Of a stretch of DNA of 44,163 bases, positions 1-9,227 are shown piece by piece (the first letter of the stretch is position 1; every line of letters starts with the position of its first letter). The translations under genes and the position numbers were made by a program. Source of the stretch: an archaeon (GTDB taxonomy: Archaea; Nanobdellota; Nanobdellia; Pacearchaeales; UBA284); contig CP070794.1 in NCBI GenBank assembly GCA_020343435.1, positions 303,558-347,720 on the forward strand, read 5' to 3'. The notes beneath the pieces were generated by a model. That model had not been told where the DNA came from, made no database searches, and saw only the letters and a program-made list of their open reading frames with translations.

Positions 1-604
1 TATCAAAAGGGCCCTAAGGCGAGCTCAGTTGTGTCGGAAACACAACGTAGAGTGCAGAGGCAAAAGCTCGCTTGACTGTGTTCTTACCAGAAGTGAACGC
101 AGAGTTGAAAGACTGGCTTAGCGAACCTCCATAGTCTCTTAGTGGGACTTGGAGATAACAGAAAAGGTACCCCAAGGATAACAGGCTTGTCGCCCCCGAT
201 AGTTCACATTGACGGGGCGGTTTGGTACTCCGCTGTCGGCTCTTCCTATCCTGGCTGTGCAGAAGCAGCCAAGGGTACCGGGGTTCACGCGTTAAAAGGG
301 ATCGTTAGCTGGGTTCAGAACGTCGCGAGACAGTTTGTATGATATCTACTAGATGTGTTGTTGTCTAAGTGGAACGAAGCTTCAGTACGAGAGGAACGAG
401 TTTCGGAAGCCTCTGGTGTAGCTGTTGTTTTTATAGAGCACGCAGCGCAGCCACGCTTTGTATTGATAAGCGCTGAAAGCATCTAAGTGCGAAGCAATCC
501 GCGAAAATAGATAACTAAGGCCGTTGTAAAAGACAACGTTGATAGAGTTGGTGTGTAAGTTCCGAGCTTCGGCGAGTAATTTAGCATGCAACTACTAAAA
601 GCCT
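1..604 (+). rRNA. 23S ribosomal RNA, 3' portion (5' end outside window)
   Basis: The sequence carries universally conserved 3' large-subunit rRNA elements: the peptidyl-transferase segment around 150-330 (GACGGGGCGGTTTGGTA, GTCGGCTCTTCCTATCCTGG, GGGTTCAGAACGTCGCGAGA) and the sarcin-ricin loop AGTACGAGAGGAACG near 384-400. The GAAAGCATCTAAG and CGTTGATAG...GGTGTGTAAG elements near 475-560 mark the last helices. The 3' end is placed near 600-605 because the ACTAA element and terminal GCCTC resemble the usual end, but the exact nucleotide is uncertain. No 5S rRNA or tRNA is visible in the following 50 bases. Short open frames inside this region are not genes. Confidence 0.96.
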
Positions 605-657
605 CACTTTATTCCTAAATTTCCTGCTATGGTGTTGATTTTATTATTCTAAAGAAA

Positions 658-942
658 ATGGATGTAAGATATTTAACTGAAGAAGAATTAGAAAGTTCTG
701 ATTTTGAAAAATGTGGTAATCCTTTTGGTGTTAGAATGACTGCTTGGACTAAGGATGAATACTCTAAAAAAGCGATTGATTGTTTAGGAACTCTAGTTGA
801 GAGAACAGCGCAAGGAGTTGATAGAGCGGTTATTGGTTTTGGGATTGATGAAGTAGCTCTCGTTGATGCTACAGCAAGTATAGGGCCTTCTACTTGGGAT
901 TACAAAGTACAGCTATACAAAAAATCTAATCCAAGTTCTTAA
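658..942 (+). CDS. Small hypothetical protein (94 aa)
   Basis: A 94-residue acidic soluble protein with no signal peptide or membrane segment, beginning MDVRYLTEEELESSDFEK. I do not recognise the family. It starts about 55 nt after the end of 23S rRNA and could be read from the rRNA transcript. Its stop overlaps by 4 bp the stop of the convergent metalloprotease-like gene. Codon choice (AT-rich, AGA for Arg) matches the neighbours, which supports a real gene, but nothing in the sequence indicates function. Confidence 0.6.
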   Translation: MDVRYLTEEELESSDFEKCGNPFGVRMTAWTKDEYSKKAIDCLGTLVERTAQGVDRAVIGFGIDEVALVDATASIGPSTWDYKVQLYKKSNPSS

Positions 943-1565
943 TGAATTTTTAGAAAATCTTTAATGATTTTGTCTTCTCCGTATTTTCTAACTATCTCCC
1001 ACGCTTTTTTGTAACTTTTATTCCTAATTTTTCTCTCTAATTCGAATTTTAATTCTTCTTTAGAATAAATTTTAGAGATTATTGCGTGAACAACTATATG
1101 CGCTGCACAGATCCTATTGCATTTATATTTTTTCTTTAAAGAATTAACATAAGAAGTATAACCTTTTTTAGGAGATAAATTTTGATGAACTAATTCATGA
1201 ATAATTGTGTTTTTTATTAGCATTAAACTTTTTTCTTTTTCTTCTCCATTTTTCTTTTTATATCTCAAGAAGACAGTAAGAGGCTCTGAAAATCCTCCTA
1301 ACCAGAATAATCTATAAGCATCAGGTAATAAATAAATCTTGATCTCTTTTTGTTCCCATTTTACATTGGTTATTTTACTAATCTTGTTAAGGACATTCTT
1401 TTCTTTGTTTGCCCACCATTTTTTAAGAATTTGTATTTTCTTCTTTGCGAACTTCTCCCGAGCATCAAAAATTTTATCATTAACATCTTTGAATTTGTCA
1501 GAAGAGAGTGTTTGAAAAACTGCATCATATACTTTTGAATACCTAAACATCACCTTTGGAATCAT
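939..1565 (-). CDS. Putative zinc metallopeptidase with HELVH motif
   Basis: This 208-residue basic protein has one clear signature, HELVH at residues 123-127 (IIHELVHQNL). It fits the HExxH zinc-binding helix of gluzincin or SprT-like peptidases. A third ligand is not certain; a His in AAHIVVHAI near residue 155-160 is a candidate. No signal peptide is visible, so it is probably cytoplasmic. It reads toward and overlaps the 94-aa gene at 658-942, and it lies one base downstream of the RNase P protein gene on the same strand, suggesting co-transcription. Substrate and family are unknown; the peptidase call rests on the motif alone. Confidence 0.6.
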   Translation of the reverse strand: MIPKVMFRYSKVYDAVFQTLSSDKFKDVNDKIFDAREKFAKKKIQILKKWWANKEKNVLNKISKITNVKWEQKEIKIYLLPDAYRLFWLGGFSEPLTVFLRYKKKNGEEKEKSLMLIKNTIIHELVHQNLSPKKGYTSYVNSLKKKYKCNRICAAHIVVHAIISKIYSKEELKFELERKIRNKSYKKAWEIVRKYGEDKIIKDFLKIH

Positions 1566-1566
1566 T

Positions 1567-1923
1567 TTAATCTAGACTCCGAATAAACTCTTTTAATTTT
1601 TTCAAAGTTCCAGAAACACGAATACATTCTATAGAAAGAGATTTCTCTTTATACAAAGTTAAAGCTGATTTAACATGATCAACATATTTTGTTTTTACAG
1701 AAACTATTAACAAACTTTGTTTATCTATTAATTTTGAAATCTCATCTTTGAAAACAGAAACATAAATTGGACCAGCAAAAGAATAACCAAGAATTCCTAT
1801 GAAATTTAGAATTGCTTTATCAACTTTCTTAACTAAATCTTTTCTACTAACTTTTTTAGAAGGTTTTAACAACAAGTAATGTCTTTTTTCTCTTAAAGAA
1901 GGTTTTAGTTTTAATTTATTCAT
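1567..1923 (-). CDS. rnp2: Ribonuclease P protein component 2 (Pop5/Rnp2)
   Basis: A 118-residue protein matching the archaeal Rpp14/Pop5 family in length and layout. The N-terminal element LKPSLREKRHYLLL corresponds to the family LR-x-KKRY start. The central GILGYSFAGP and the C-terminal block YVDHVKSALTLYKEK...CIRVSGTLKKLKEF match the conserved RNP-fold end with VSGT. The protein supports the RNase P RNA in 5' processing of pre-tRNA. It overlaps the upstream lipoprotein-like gene by 8 bp and is followed after one base by the zincin gene, so the three probably form one transcription unit. Confidence 0.85.
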   Translation of the reverse strand: MNKLKLKPSLREKRHYLLLKPSKKVSRKDLVKKVDKAILNFIGILGYSFAGPIYVSVFKDEISKLIDKQSLLIVSVKTKYVDHVKSALTLYKEKSLSIECIRVSGTLKKLKEFIRSLD

Positions 1924-2248
1924 TTAGATCTTTTTCTACAGCAACACATTTATTTTCTTCACAAACACAGGATTCTATTACACAATTATTTCCTTCGGGA
2001 CATAAAGCATTTTCAGAACATTCATCTATTAAATTGTCATAAAGAGGAACTGCTGCTCTGCTAATACATTCATCTTTTCCACTTCTTTCACAAGGACAAC
2101 AAGAAGTTTGTATTTTAACACAATCTGTATTTGTAATACATTCTCTTACATCTTCTGGAACTTCTTGTAATGGAACTTTACATCCTGCTGCTAGAAATAA
2201 AACTGCTAACAACAGTACAATTAACCATATCTTCATTTTAATTGCCAT
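1916..2248 (-). CDS. Putative Cys-rich lipoprotein / exported protein
   Basis: A 110-residue protein with an N-terminal hydrophobic segment ending in a lipobox-like LAAGC, followed by a Cys-rich domain of about 85 residues containing roughly a dozen cysteines (TSCCPC, ESCVCEENKC). The pattern suggests a membrane-tethered, disulfide-stabilised extracellular domain. An internal Met (start 2236, MKIWLIVLLLAV) gives a more normal signal sequence than the annotated MAIKM start. It precedes and overlaps rnp2, although the products seem functionally unrelated. Function unknown. Confidence 0.65.
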   Translation of the reverse strand: MAIKMKIWLIVLLLAVLFLAAGCKVPLQEVPEDVRECITNTDCVKIQTSCCPCERSGKDECISRAAVPLYDNLIDECSENALCPEGNNCVIESCVCEENKCVAVEKDLNE

Positions 2249-2274
2249 AGTATATCTGTTTAAAAGGTTTTTGT

Positions 2275-4908
2275 TTATGCAGAATTAAAAGAGTCATTGA
2301 TAACCTCTTTTGGCCAACCAGCTTCAGCTAATTTTTGTTCTATTTCAGCTCTTGATGCTCCTGATGCTAAAGCTTCTTTGATATATGAAACAATTTCTGG
2401 ATGTTTTGGTTTAGGCCCAGATGTTGAAACAGTTGAGCTTGGTCCAAAAGTTGATCTTAATTGTTTATGTCCTCCTCCAGGATGTTTGAAAACCTTTATT
2501 AATAATATAACTACAACTGCTGCAATTACTGCTATTATTATAATCCACATTAACATTCCTGAGAATGGTGATCTTGGTTCTTCACAACTTTGAGATTCTC
2601 TAGGAGTATAACCTCCACTGCAATTGGTTAATTTAGTACATTCTCTGTATTGCATTCCATCTCTACATGTTCCCCATTCTTCATCACAATCCCAGTCATC
2701 AAAAGTACACTCAACTGATTGAGTACAGTTTTGAGTTTCTATTGGTCTAAGTGAAGATTGTAATGGGCATAATGAAGTTAAAGATTCTGTACAAGTTCTT
2801 GTTTGTGTTAAGTTATCTGGACATGTTAGTGGTGTCCAGTCTGTACAAGACCAACAACATGTTCTATTTTTTACTTCTTGTGCTCCAGTATTAATTTCTG
2901 TACAGTTTGCAAATTGTGTTCCATTAGTACAAGAACTCCAGTTACCACAAGTCCAGTTTTCATATGGTGTCCAAGTTGTTCCAACACCAAAAGATGTTAT
3001 TTTAGAGAAGATTATACAAGTTTCATTATCCCACTCTCCGCACCCAGATCCATAAGGAGGAACTGGATCATAAGCATAAGCCCACATGAAATCATAAGTT
3101 CCATTTTCAGAAGGAACTCTTAGATTAACTTTACTTAAATTAACTTCATACTCATTTGTCCAGTTATAACATGAAGCATAAGTTTGTGATGTTGTGTTTA
3201 AACAAGCGGTGTATCCTTTTCCTGCTCCTCCCAACATACACTCATCTTTTAGATCAATAATTCCTTCTTCTGTTAATGCTTGGCATCTTCCTTCTGTCCA
3301 GTTATATTTTCTTGGAGTTTCAGATCTTGCAACAAATGATCTAAAGTTTAAGGAAGAGAATTGGGTACATTTATCCCAACATTCATATCCTGTTGGGCAA
3401 CTAAGTTGATCTCCATAATAATTACCATAACCTGTTAATTCTGCACAACATAATTTATTTGCTTCTTCACAATACTCTGGTTTGGAATCAGTAAGTTTTC
3501 TAATTTTTAGTTTATCAAAGTAAGCTGTTTGTGAATAATAATTTAAAGTTGCTTCATCGTATTTTCCATGAGATACAACTTCAATAGAGGATAAGTTATC
3601 ATTTTCTCCACCAAAGAAACTGTTTATCCAATCAGAGTAAATGTTGATTTCTTCTGTTTTCCAACTTCCTGTCCAACTAGGATTACTCCTATCAAGATAA
3701 ATATCTGTTGTTGTATTTGTTGGGATTCCAGGACATGAAGAAGTTCCTGCTCTGTAATAATAATGAAGTGCATGATTGCTTGTTGAATTAATTATAAGTT
3801 CAAATGCACAAGATCCTACTGCAGAATAATCTGGTTGCCAAGCAACATCATATTCTAGGGATTTATGAATTGGTGTTGATCCTCCTTGTTCTTGCTCTGC
3901 AAGACCAGTGATTGCACTCCCACTAACTGGTGGTGTTTCAGGTGGAACTGGGTTTGGAGGGATCACTGGTAATGGAAAGCATACCTCATTAATACAGATT
4001 TGTGGAGCAAGTGGTTCACTGCATACTCCGTTAATACAAATTTGAGATCCAGGACAACCGAGTGATTGTGCTGTACAATAATTATTAACACAAGTGTACT
4101 CTAATAATAAACCACTAACAAGACAGTGTTCTTCATGGGTTCCAGATGTATCTGTACATGTTCCCCTAATTGAAGGATTGTTTCCATTATCAGAGTCTGT
4201 ACAAAATGGAGTTTGTCCTCCTGCTGGTGTTCCTAATTCAGAAACCATAACAGACCTTGCCCCAACTAAAGGTTGTCTTGCTGCACCATACCCTGTTGCT
4301 CCTGAAGTCAGACTTCCAAGAGAGATCATCTGATTATCATATTTCTCTGGATCAAAGTCCTGCATTATATTTACTTGATCTGCAGTAACATTTTTGTTAG
4401 ACCTATACCATTTAACAGCAGTTGTTCCAAAAGCTGCATCAAATTCGTGATTTAGAACCACTTGGGTACACATTGTTCCGGAAAGTAAACAACATCTTCC
4501 TTCAGGATCTAATTCTAATATATGTGTTGAATTCATCCATTCAATAACTCTTCCATCTTGACACACATAATGAGTGGATAGTTTTTCATCATTAGATAAT
4601 ATATAGAAGTACATTGTAGAGTTAGTTGGTAAAGCGTCTTGAGCATCTATTTTCAAGGTTAACATTCCTTTCAGTGGTTCTGAAGCATCAAAGTTTGTTT
4701 TTTCTAGAGCAATACTTGAAATTGCTGAAGCTGTCATAGGCATATCTGGTGCTTTGAATAAAACAATTAATGCTACAACAACAAATATTAAGAATAATAA
4801 TAGAACAACTCTTTCAGTTTGTTTTTTGGGCTTATGTGAAGCTAAAGCATTATGATGAATTGTCTTTCTTGACCGACTAGAAGCTTTCCTCTTTTTACTC
4901 TTTCGCAT
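2275..4908 (-). CDS. Large Cys-rich surface protein with N- and C-terminal membrane segments
   Basis: An 877-residue protein. A basic N-terminus is followed by a membrane segment (about residues 33-52). A large presumably extracellular region contains many Cys and NxS/T sequons and a run of thrombospondin-type-1-like repeats near residues 640-770 (ENWTCGNWSSCTNGTQ, FDDWDCDEEWGTC). Near residue 785-807 there is a second membrane helix (MLMWIIIIAVIAAVVVILLI). The C-terminal about 70 residues are predicted cytoplasmic and end in a short helical module, VSYIKEALASGASRAEIEQK...AGWPKEVI, of a kind I associate with DPANN membrane proteins. The start is supported by a TATA-like box about 25 nt upstream. 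Probably a cell-envelope or adhesion protein; the role is inferred. Confidence 0.75.
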   Translation of the reverse strand: MRKSKKRKASSRSRKTIHHNALASHKPKKQTERVVLLLFLIFVVVALIVLFKAPDMPMTASAISSIALEKTNFDASEPLKGMLTLKIDAQDALPTNSTMYFYILSNDEKLSTHYVCQDGRVIEWMNSTHILELDPEGRCCLLSGTMCTQVVLNHEFDAAFGTTAVKWYRSNKNVTADQVNIMQDFDPEKYDNQMISLGSLTSGATGYGAARQPLVGARSVMVSELGTPAGGQTPFCTDSDNGNNPSIRGTCTDTSGTHEEHCLVSGLLLEYTCVNNYCTAQSLGCPGSQICINGVCSEPLAPQICINEVCFPLPVIPPNPVPPETPPVSGSAITGLAEQEQGGSTPIHKSLEYDVAWQPDYSAVGSCAFELIINSTSNHALHYYYRAGTSSCPGIPTNTTTDIYLDRSNPSWTGSWKTEEINIYSDWINSFFGGENDNLSSIEVVSHGKYDEATLNYYSQTAYFDKLKIRKLTDSKPEYCEEANKLCCAELTGYGNYYGDQLSCPTGYECWDKCTQFSSLNFRSFVARSETPRKYNWTEGRCQALTEEGIIDLKDECMLGGAGKGYTACLNTTSQTYASCYNWTNEYEVNLSKVNLRVPSENGTYDFMWAYAYDPVPPYGSGCGEWDNETCIIFSKITSFGVGTTWTPYENWTCGNWSSCTNGTQFANCTEINTGAQEVKNRTCCWSCTDWTPLTCPDNLTQTRTCTESLTSLCPLQSSLRPIETQNCTQSVECTFDDWDCDEEWGTCRDGMQYRECTKLTNCSGGYTPRESQSCEEPRSPFSGMLMWIIIIAVIAAVVVILLIKVFKHPGGGHKQLRSTFGPSSTVSTSGPKPKHPEIVSYIKEALASGASRAEIEQKLAEAGWPKEVINDSFNSA

Positions 4909-4930
4909 GATAAGAATACAGATTTTTGAT

Positions 4931-4942
4931 TTAAATATATTT
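4931..4942 (-). promoter_or_regulatory. TATA-like box for the surface-protein gene
   Basis: ATATATTTAA-type element (minus strand) about 23-34 nt before the ATG at 4908, the spacing expected for a leaderless archaeal transcript. It lies in the divergent spacer shared with valS. Confidence 0.5.
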
Positions 4943-4955
4943 CGGTCTTAGGAAG

Positions 4956-4963
4956 ATTTAAAA
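4956..4963 (+). promoter_or_regulatory. TATA-like box for valS
   Basis: ATTTAAAA centred about 26 nt upstream of the ValRS ATG at 4986, consistent with leaderless transcription. It supports the chosen start. Confidence 0.5.
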
Positions 4964-4985
4964 AACATTTTGTATATTTTATATT

Positions 4986-7376
4986 ATGAAAAAAGGAAAG
5001 AATGTTTTTGATTCTAAAACATGGGAAAAGAAATTGCAAGAGTTTTGGGTAAATGAAAAAATCTTTGCTTTTGATTTTAAGAGTCATAAAAAAATATTTT
5101 CTATTGATACTCCTCCTCCAACTGTTTCAGGTTGGATGCATGTTGGTCATGCTTTAAGTTATACTCATAAAGATTTAATTGCTCGTTACAAAAGAATGGC
5201 TGGTTTTAATGTTCTTTATCCTTGGGGTTTTGATGATAATGGATTACCTACTCAGAAGTATGTTGAAAATAAAATTGGGAAAAAGGCTTCTGATTATGAT
5301 AGAGATGAATTTATTGAAAAATGTTTAAAAGAAACAAGAGATATTGAAGAAAAATTAATGAGGATATGGATATCTACTGGAATAAGTCCTGATTTTGATA
5401 TCCAGTATAGAACCATTGATGAAAGAGCTAGAAGAATTTCTCAAAAAAGTTTTATTGATTTGGTTGATATGAAAAGAGCGTATAGAACTACTGCTCCAAT
5501 ATTGTGGTGTCCTGAATGTAGAACAGCTGTTGCTCAAGTTGAATTAGAGGATAAAGAAAAAGGAACTTTTTTTTATGATGTAACTTTTGAACTTGAAAAA
5601 GGAAGAAAACAATTCACTATTTCAACAACAAGACCAGAATTCTTACCTGCATGTGTTGCTGTTTTTTATCATCCCGATGATAAGAGATATAAATCCTTTA
5701 AACACGAAAGAGCTGTTGTTCCTTTATTTGATCTCACTGTTCCAGTTCTCGAAGATAAAAGAGTTGATATGGAAAAAGGTTCTGGAATTGTAATGTGTTG
5801 TACATTTGGTGATTCTATGGATATTGAATGGTGGAAAGCTTATAGTTTAGCTTATAGAGATTTATTAACAGAGGATGGGAAGATGAGTCATCTTGCTAAA
5901 AGATATGCTGGAAAAACAATTAAAGAAGCTAGAGAGATGATTGTTAAAGATTTAAAAAAAGAGAAAAAAATAACTGGTGAAAGAAAGATAAAACACACTG
6001 TTAATGTTCATGAAAGGTGTGGTCATGATATAGAATTTGTTATTAAAAAACAGTGGTTTATCAAATATTTAGATCTAAAAGATAAATTCTTAGAATTAGG
6101 AAATAAAGTTAAATGGTATCCAAAGTATATGAAAAATAGATATGTTAACTGGATAAAAGGATTACAATGGGATTGGTGTATATCAAGACAAATACCTTAT
6201 GGAATTCCATTTCCTGTCTGGTATTGTAAAAGATGTGATCATATTATTTTAGCTAATCAAAAACAATTACCTATTGACCCTTTGAAAGATAATCCCCCTA
6301 TTCAAGAATGTCCTAAATGTCATTATACTGAATTTATTCCTGAAAAAGATATTATTAATACTTGGGCAACTAGTTCTCTAACTCCAGATATTGTTAGAGA
6401 TATTATTTCTAAGAAAAATAAAGGTTTGAGTAGAAAATTAATTCCATTCTCACTTAGACCTCAAGCTCATGATATTATTCCTTTTTGGGCATTTAATACA
6501 ATTGTTAAATCTTGGTTCCATCACAAGAAAATTCCTTGGAATGATATAATGATTAGTGGTTGGGGTTTAGATCCTAAAGGTAAGAAAATGAGTAAGAGTA
6601 AAGGTAATGGTATACCTCCTAAAGAAGTTATTGAAAAGTTTTCTGCTGATGCTTTAAGATTCTGGGCAGCTTCTGTTAGATCAGGAGAAGATGTTTGGTT
6701 TTCAGAAAAAGAGTTTATTGCTGCGCAGAAATTAATTACTAAAATGTGGAATGCTTTTAGTTTCTTAAAATTACATTTGAAAGGAAATATTAAGAAACCT
6801 AAGAAATTAGAAGAATTTGATAAATATATGTTGTTAAAAACAGATAAATTAGTTGCTGATTGTACAAAAGCTTTTGATGAATATGATTATGGAAAAGTTA
6901 AGTTAGATGCTGAGAATTTCTTTTGGCATGTATTCTGTGATAATTTTTTAGAGATTTTAAAATCAAGATTATATGGTAAAGATGCTGCTGCAAGAGATTC
7001 TGCAAGATATGTTCTTTACACTTGTTTCTTGAAAGTGTTAAAGATATTTGCTCCAATTTTAAGTCATATTACTGAAGCAATTTACCAAGAATATTTCAAG
7101 AGTATTGAAAAGAAAAAATCGATCCATATTTCTGATTGGCCTAAAGCTAATAAGATTAAAGATAAAACTCTTGAGAAAAAAGGAGATAAATTCTTAGAAA
7201 TATTAACTAAAGTTAGACAAGAAAAAGCTAAGAAGAATAAATCTGTTAAAACTGAAATTAGATTAACTCTTCCCAAAGAGGATAAAAAACTTCTAAAAGA
7301 GATGCTAGAAGACCTTAAATCTGTAACTCAAGCTAAAGAGATTAAAGAAGGAAAGTTAAGCATAAACTTGCTTTAA
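4986..7376 (+). CDS. valS: Valyl-tRNA synthetase
   Basis: A 796-residue class I aminoacyl-tRNA synthetase that charges tRNA-Val. The HIGH-type motif is PPPTVSGWMHVGHALSYTH (HVGH at 52-55) and the KMSKS loop is GKKMSKSKGN near residue 534. Between them lie the editing-domain segment (ISTTRPEFLPACVAVF) and zinc-finger-like CxxC pairs (WCPEC; CKRC...CPKC). The WDWCISRQIPYGIPFPVWYC block is typical of ValRS, and the PPPTVSGxxHVGH form is that of archaeal ValRS. The C-terminal anticodon-binding domain ends in a Lys-rich segment; the protein is somewhat shorter than bacterial ValRS and lacks a long C-terminal coiled coil. It is convergent with the next small gene, with a 21-bp overlap of stops. Confidence 0.96.
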   Translation: MKKGKNVFDSKTWEKKLQEFWVNEKIFAFDFKSHKKIFSIDTPPPTVSGWMHVGHALSYTHKDLIARYKRMAGFNVLYPWGFDDNGLPTQKYVENKIGKKASDYDRDEFIEKCLKETRDIEEKLMRIWISTGISPDFDIQYRTIDERARRISQKSFIDLVDMKRAYRTTAPILWCPECRTAVAQVELEDKEKGTFFYDVTFELEKGRKQFTISTTRPEFLPACVAVFYHPDDKRYKSFKHERAVVPLFDLTVPVLEDKRVDMEKGSGIVMCCTFGDSMDIEWWKAYSLAYRDLLTEDGKMSHLAKRYAGKTIKEAREMIVKDLKKEKKITGERKIKHTVNVHERCGHDIEFVIKKQWFIKYLDLKDKFLELGNKVKWYPKYMKNRYVNWIKGLQWDWCISRQIPYGIPFPVWYCKRCDHIILANQKQLPIDPLKDNPPIQECPKCHYTEFIPEKDIINTWATSSLTPDIVRDIISKKNKGLSRKLIPFSLRPQAHDIIPFWAFNTIVKSWFHHKKIPWNDIMISGWGLDPKGKKMSKSKGNGIPPKEVIEKFSADALRFWAASVRSGEDVWFSEKEFIAAQKLITKMWNAFSFLKLHLKGNIKKPKKLEEFDKYMLLKTDKLVADCTKAFDEYDYGKVKLDAENFFWHVFCDNFLEILKSRLYGKDAAARDSARYVLYTCFLKVLKIFAPILSHITEAIYQEYFKSIEKKKSIHISDWPKANKIKDKTLEKKGDKFLEILTKVRQEKAKKNKSVKTEIRLTLPKEDKKLLKEMLEDLKSVTQAKEIKEGKLSINLL

Positions 7377-7742
7377 TTCAAATATAAAATCTTGATAGTT
7401 GATATATTTGAATCCGTAAATTAAGAGAACAGGACAAACACAGGTGGTGCATGGATCACAACCACTTGTTTTATAAATTAAAGTCATTCTTGTTCCATTA
7501 ATCTCATAATCCCCATCTAAAACTGTTTCAGCGCAATTAATCATAGCATAAGCAGTTATAACTATATTATTGCCAAACCATACAGTTGACTTAATCCCCT
7601 CGCTAGTATAGTTTATTGGGGGTCTATCACAACCTTCTGAAGAAAATTCTAGGACAGTTTCTTCAGGTAAGCCACAACCATTTATGAAAAACATTAAAAT
7701 AAGAATTATTAAAACTAAAAAGAATGCAACCTTCTTTTTCAT
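7356..7742 (-). CDS. Putative lipoprotein / exported hypothetical protein
   Basis: A 128-residue protein beginning MKKKVAFFLVLIILILMFF, with a lipobox-like INGCG just after the hydrophobic stretch. This start is preferred over an upstream Met at 7805, which would add 21 residues before the signal sequence and run into the aRF1 start. The mature part is a small beta-rich domain with Cys pairs (CDPCTTCVCP) and one sequon. The 3' end overlaps valS by 21 bp on the opposite strand. No family recognised. Confidence 0.55.
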   Translation of the reverse strand: MKKKVAFFLVLIILILMFFINGCGLPEETVLEFSSEGCDRPPINYTSEGIKSTVWFGNNIVITAYAMINCAETVLDGDYEINGTRMTLIYKTSGCDPCTTCVCPVLLIYGFKYINYQDFIFELKQVYA

Positions 7743-7803
7743 ATCTATTAAAGTTGGATATAATTTAAATACTTTTTTAAACACAATTCTCTTTAATAAA
7801 AAC

Positions 7804-8898
7804 ATGGAAGAAGAAAAAAGACAACAGTTGAAAGAATTAGTAGAAGAATTAGAAAGTTATAGAGGCAGACATACTGAATTAATCACAGTTCTTGCTCCAG
7901 CTGGTTCTAATATCAATAACATAGGAAATCAATTAACATCTGAACAAAGTACAGCTCAAAATATTAAAAGTAAAACTACAAGAACAAATGTTAATGATGC
8001 TTTAGAAAGATTAATAAGACATCTTAAACTCTACAAAACTCTTCCTAAAAATGGATTAGCTTTATTCTGTGGAAATGTAAGTAAAAAAGAAGGACAACCA
8101 GATCTAAAATTATGGGCAGTAGAACCACCACAACCATTAAAGATGAAATATTATAGATGTGATCAAACATTTTATGTTGATCCTTTGAAAGCAATGTTAT
8201 CTTCTACTGAAGTTTATGGATTATTAGTTATGGATAGAAAAGAAGCAACATTTGGATTATTAGAAGGAAAGGCAATAACAAGATTAAAACATTTAACATC
8301 TGGAGTTCCTGGAAAAATAAAAGCAGGAGGACAATCTGCTGCAAGATTTGAAAGATTAACTGAAGAAGCTGCTAAAGAATTTTACAGAAGGATTGCTAAT
8401 TTATTAAAAGAATTATTTTATAATATGCCCAAATTCAAAGGATGGATTCTCGGAGGTCCTGGACCAACAAAAGAAGAATTCTTAGTTGAAGGAAATATTA
8501 TAACAGAATTAAAAAATAAATTAATAGCAACAAAAGATGTTGGTTACACAAATGAAGAAGGATTACAAGAATTAGTTCAAGTTTCTGGAGAGAATCTAAG
8601 ACAAGAAGAAATAACTAAAGAAAAAAGATTGTTAGAAAAATTCTTTTTAACATTAAATAAGAAAAAAGATAAAGCAGCTTATGGATTAAAACCTGTTGAA
8701 AAAGCTTTAGAGTATGGTGCTGTAGACATTCTAATTATTGGTTCTGGAATTGATAAAGCTACTCAAAAGAAATTAAAACAAAAAGCTAAAGCAATTAATG
8801 CAACTGTTGAGTATGTTTCAGATGAGACACAAGAAGGAGCTCAATTCAAAAGTTTATCTGGAATTGGGGCTATCTTAAGATTTGCTGTTCAAGAATAA
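7804..8898 (+). CDS. prf1: Peptide chain release factor aRF1 (short form lacking the mini-domain)
   Basis: A 364-residue class I release factor that recognises stop codons and triggers peptide release. Stop-codon recognition elements are NIKS at 53-56 (AQNIKSKTTR) and YRCDQTF. The catalytic GGQ is at 175-177 (KAGGQSAARF). The C-terminal domain has YGLKPVEKALEYGAVDILII and ends EGAQF...GIGAILRF. The family is usually about 400-420 residues. The difference is in the C domain, where the mini-domain expected after the AVDILII strand is missing and the chain passes directly to KATQKKLKQKAKAINATVEYV. The ATG at 7804 is chosen because an upstream Met would overlap the divergent lipoprotein start. 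Confidence 0.93.
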   Translation: MEEEKRQQLKELVEELESYRGRHTELITVLAPAGSNINNIGNQLTSEQSTAQNIKSKTTRTNVNDALERLIRHLKLYKTLPKNGLALFCGNVSKKEGQPDLKLWAVEPPQPLKMKYYRCDQTFYVDPLKAMLSSTEVYGLLVMDRKEATFGLLEGKAITRLKHLTSGVPGKIKAGGQSAARFERLTEEAAKEFYRRIANLLKELFYNMPKFKGWILGGPGPTKEEFLVEGNIITELKNKLIATKDVGYTNEEGLQELVQVSGENLRQEEITKEKRLLEKFFLTLNKKKDKAAYGLKPVEKALEYGAVDILIIGSGIDKATQKKLKQKAKAINATVEYVSDETQEGAQFKSLSGIGAILRFAVQE

Positions 8899-8900
8899 AA

Positions 8901-9227
8901 TTAATTCCTTCTTCTAGATGCTTGTTTTAATTTCTCTAATAAATCTTCACCTTCTTTTCCAAGAAGCATGCCCACCATGGTTTTCAATTTTGGATCTGTA
9001 ATGAATTTTCCAAGGGTTCCATCGGTAAGTGCTAGAGTTTCAATTGGTTGATCTATAGCTATTTGTTCAAGTTCGCTAAAAGAGCTTTGTAATCTAAAAA
9101 AAATTTCTCTTGCCTCTTCACCAAATAAGTTTGGTTTATTAGATAAACCACAAGGGGTATATGATGCAACAAGTTCTCCGTGAAAGTATAATACTGATGC
9201 ATTGCTTCCTTCTCTATGGGGTTTTAA
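8901..9227 (-). pseudogene. In-frame downstream half of the gene at 9228-9518, after a TAA stop
   Basis: A clean open frame of 108 codons begins immediately after, and in the same frame as, the TAA at 9228-9230, and ends at a TAA at 8901-8903. It has no ATG or GTG near its beginning; the first in-frame ATG is about 30 codons from the end. It therefore looks like the continuation of the upstream gene. The translation (KPHREGSNASVLYFHGELV, then GKEGEDLLEKLKQASRRR near the end) is protein-like and follows local codon usage. A nonsense mutation, a sequencing error or readthrough are all possible. Family not recognised. Confidence 0.6.

Noticed and set aside
142-591. Open frames within the first 600 bases on both strands
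   Set aside because: They lie entirely in conserved 23S rRNA sequence and have no protein-like features.
7684-7803. A 40-residue N-terminal extension of aRF1
   Set aside because: It would overlap the divergent lipoprotein start and resembles no aRF1 N-terminus; MEEEKRQQLKEL at 7804 fits the family.
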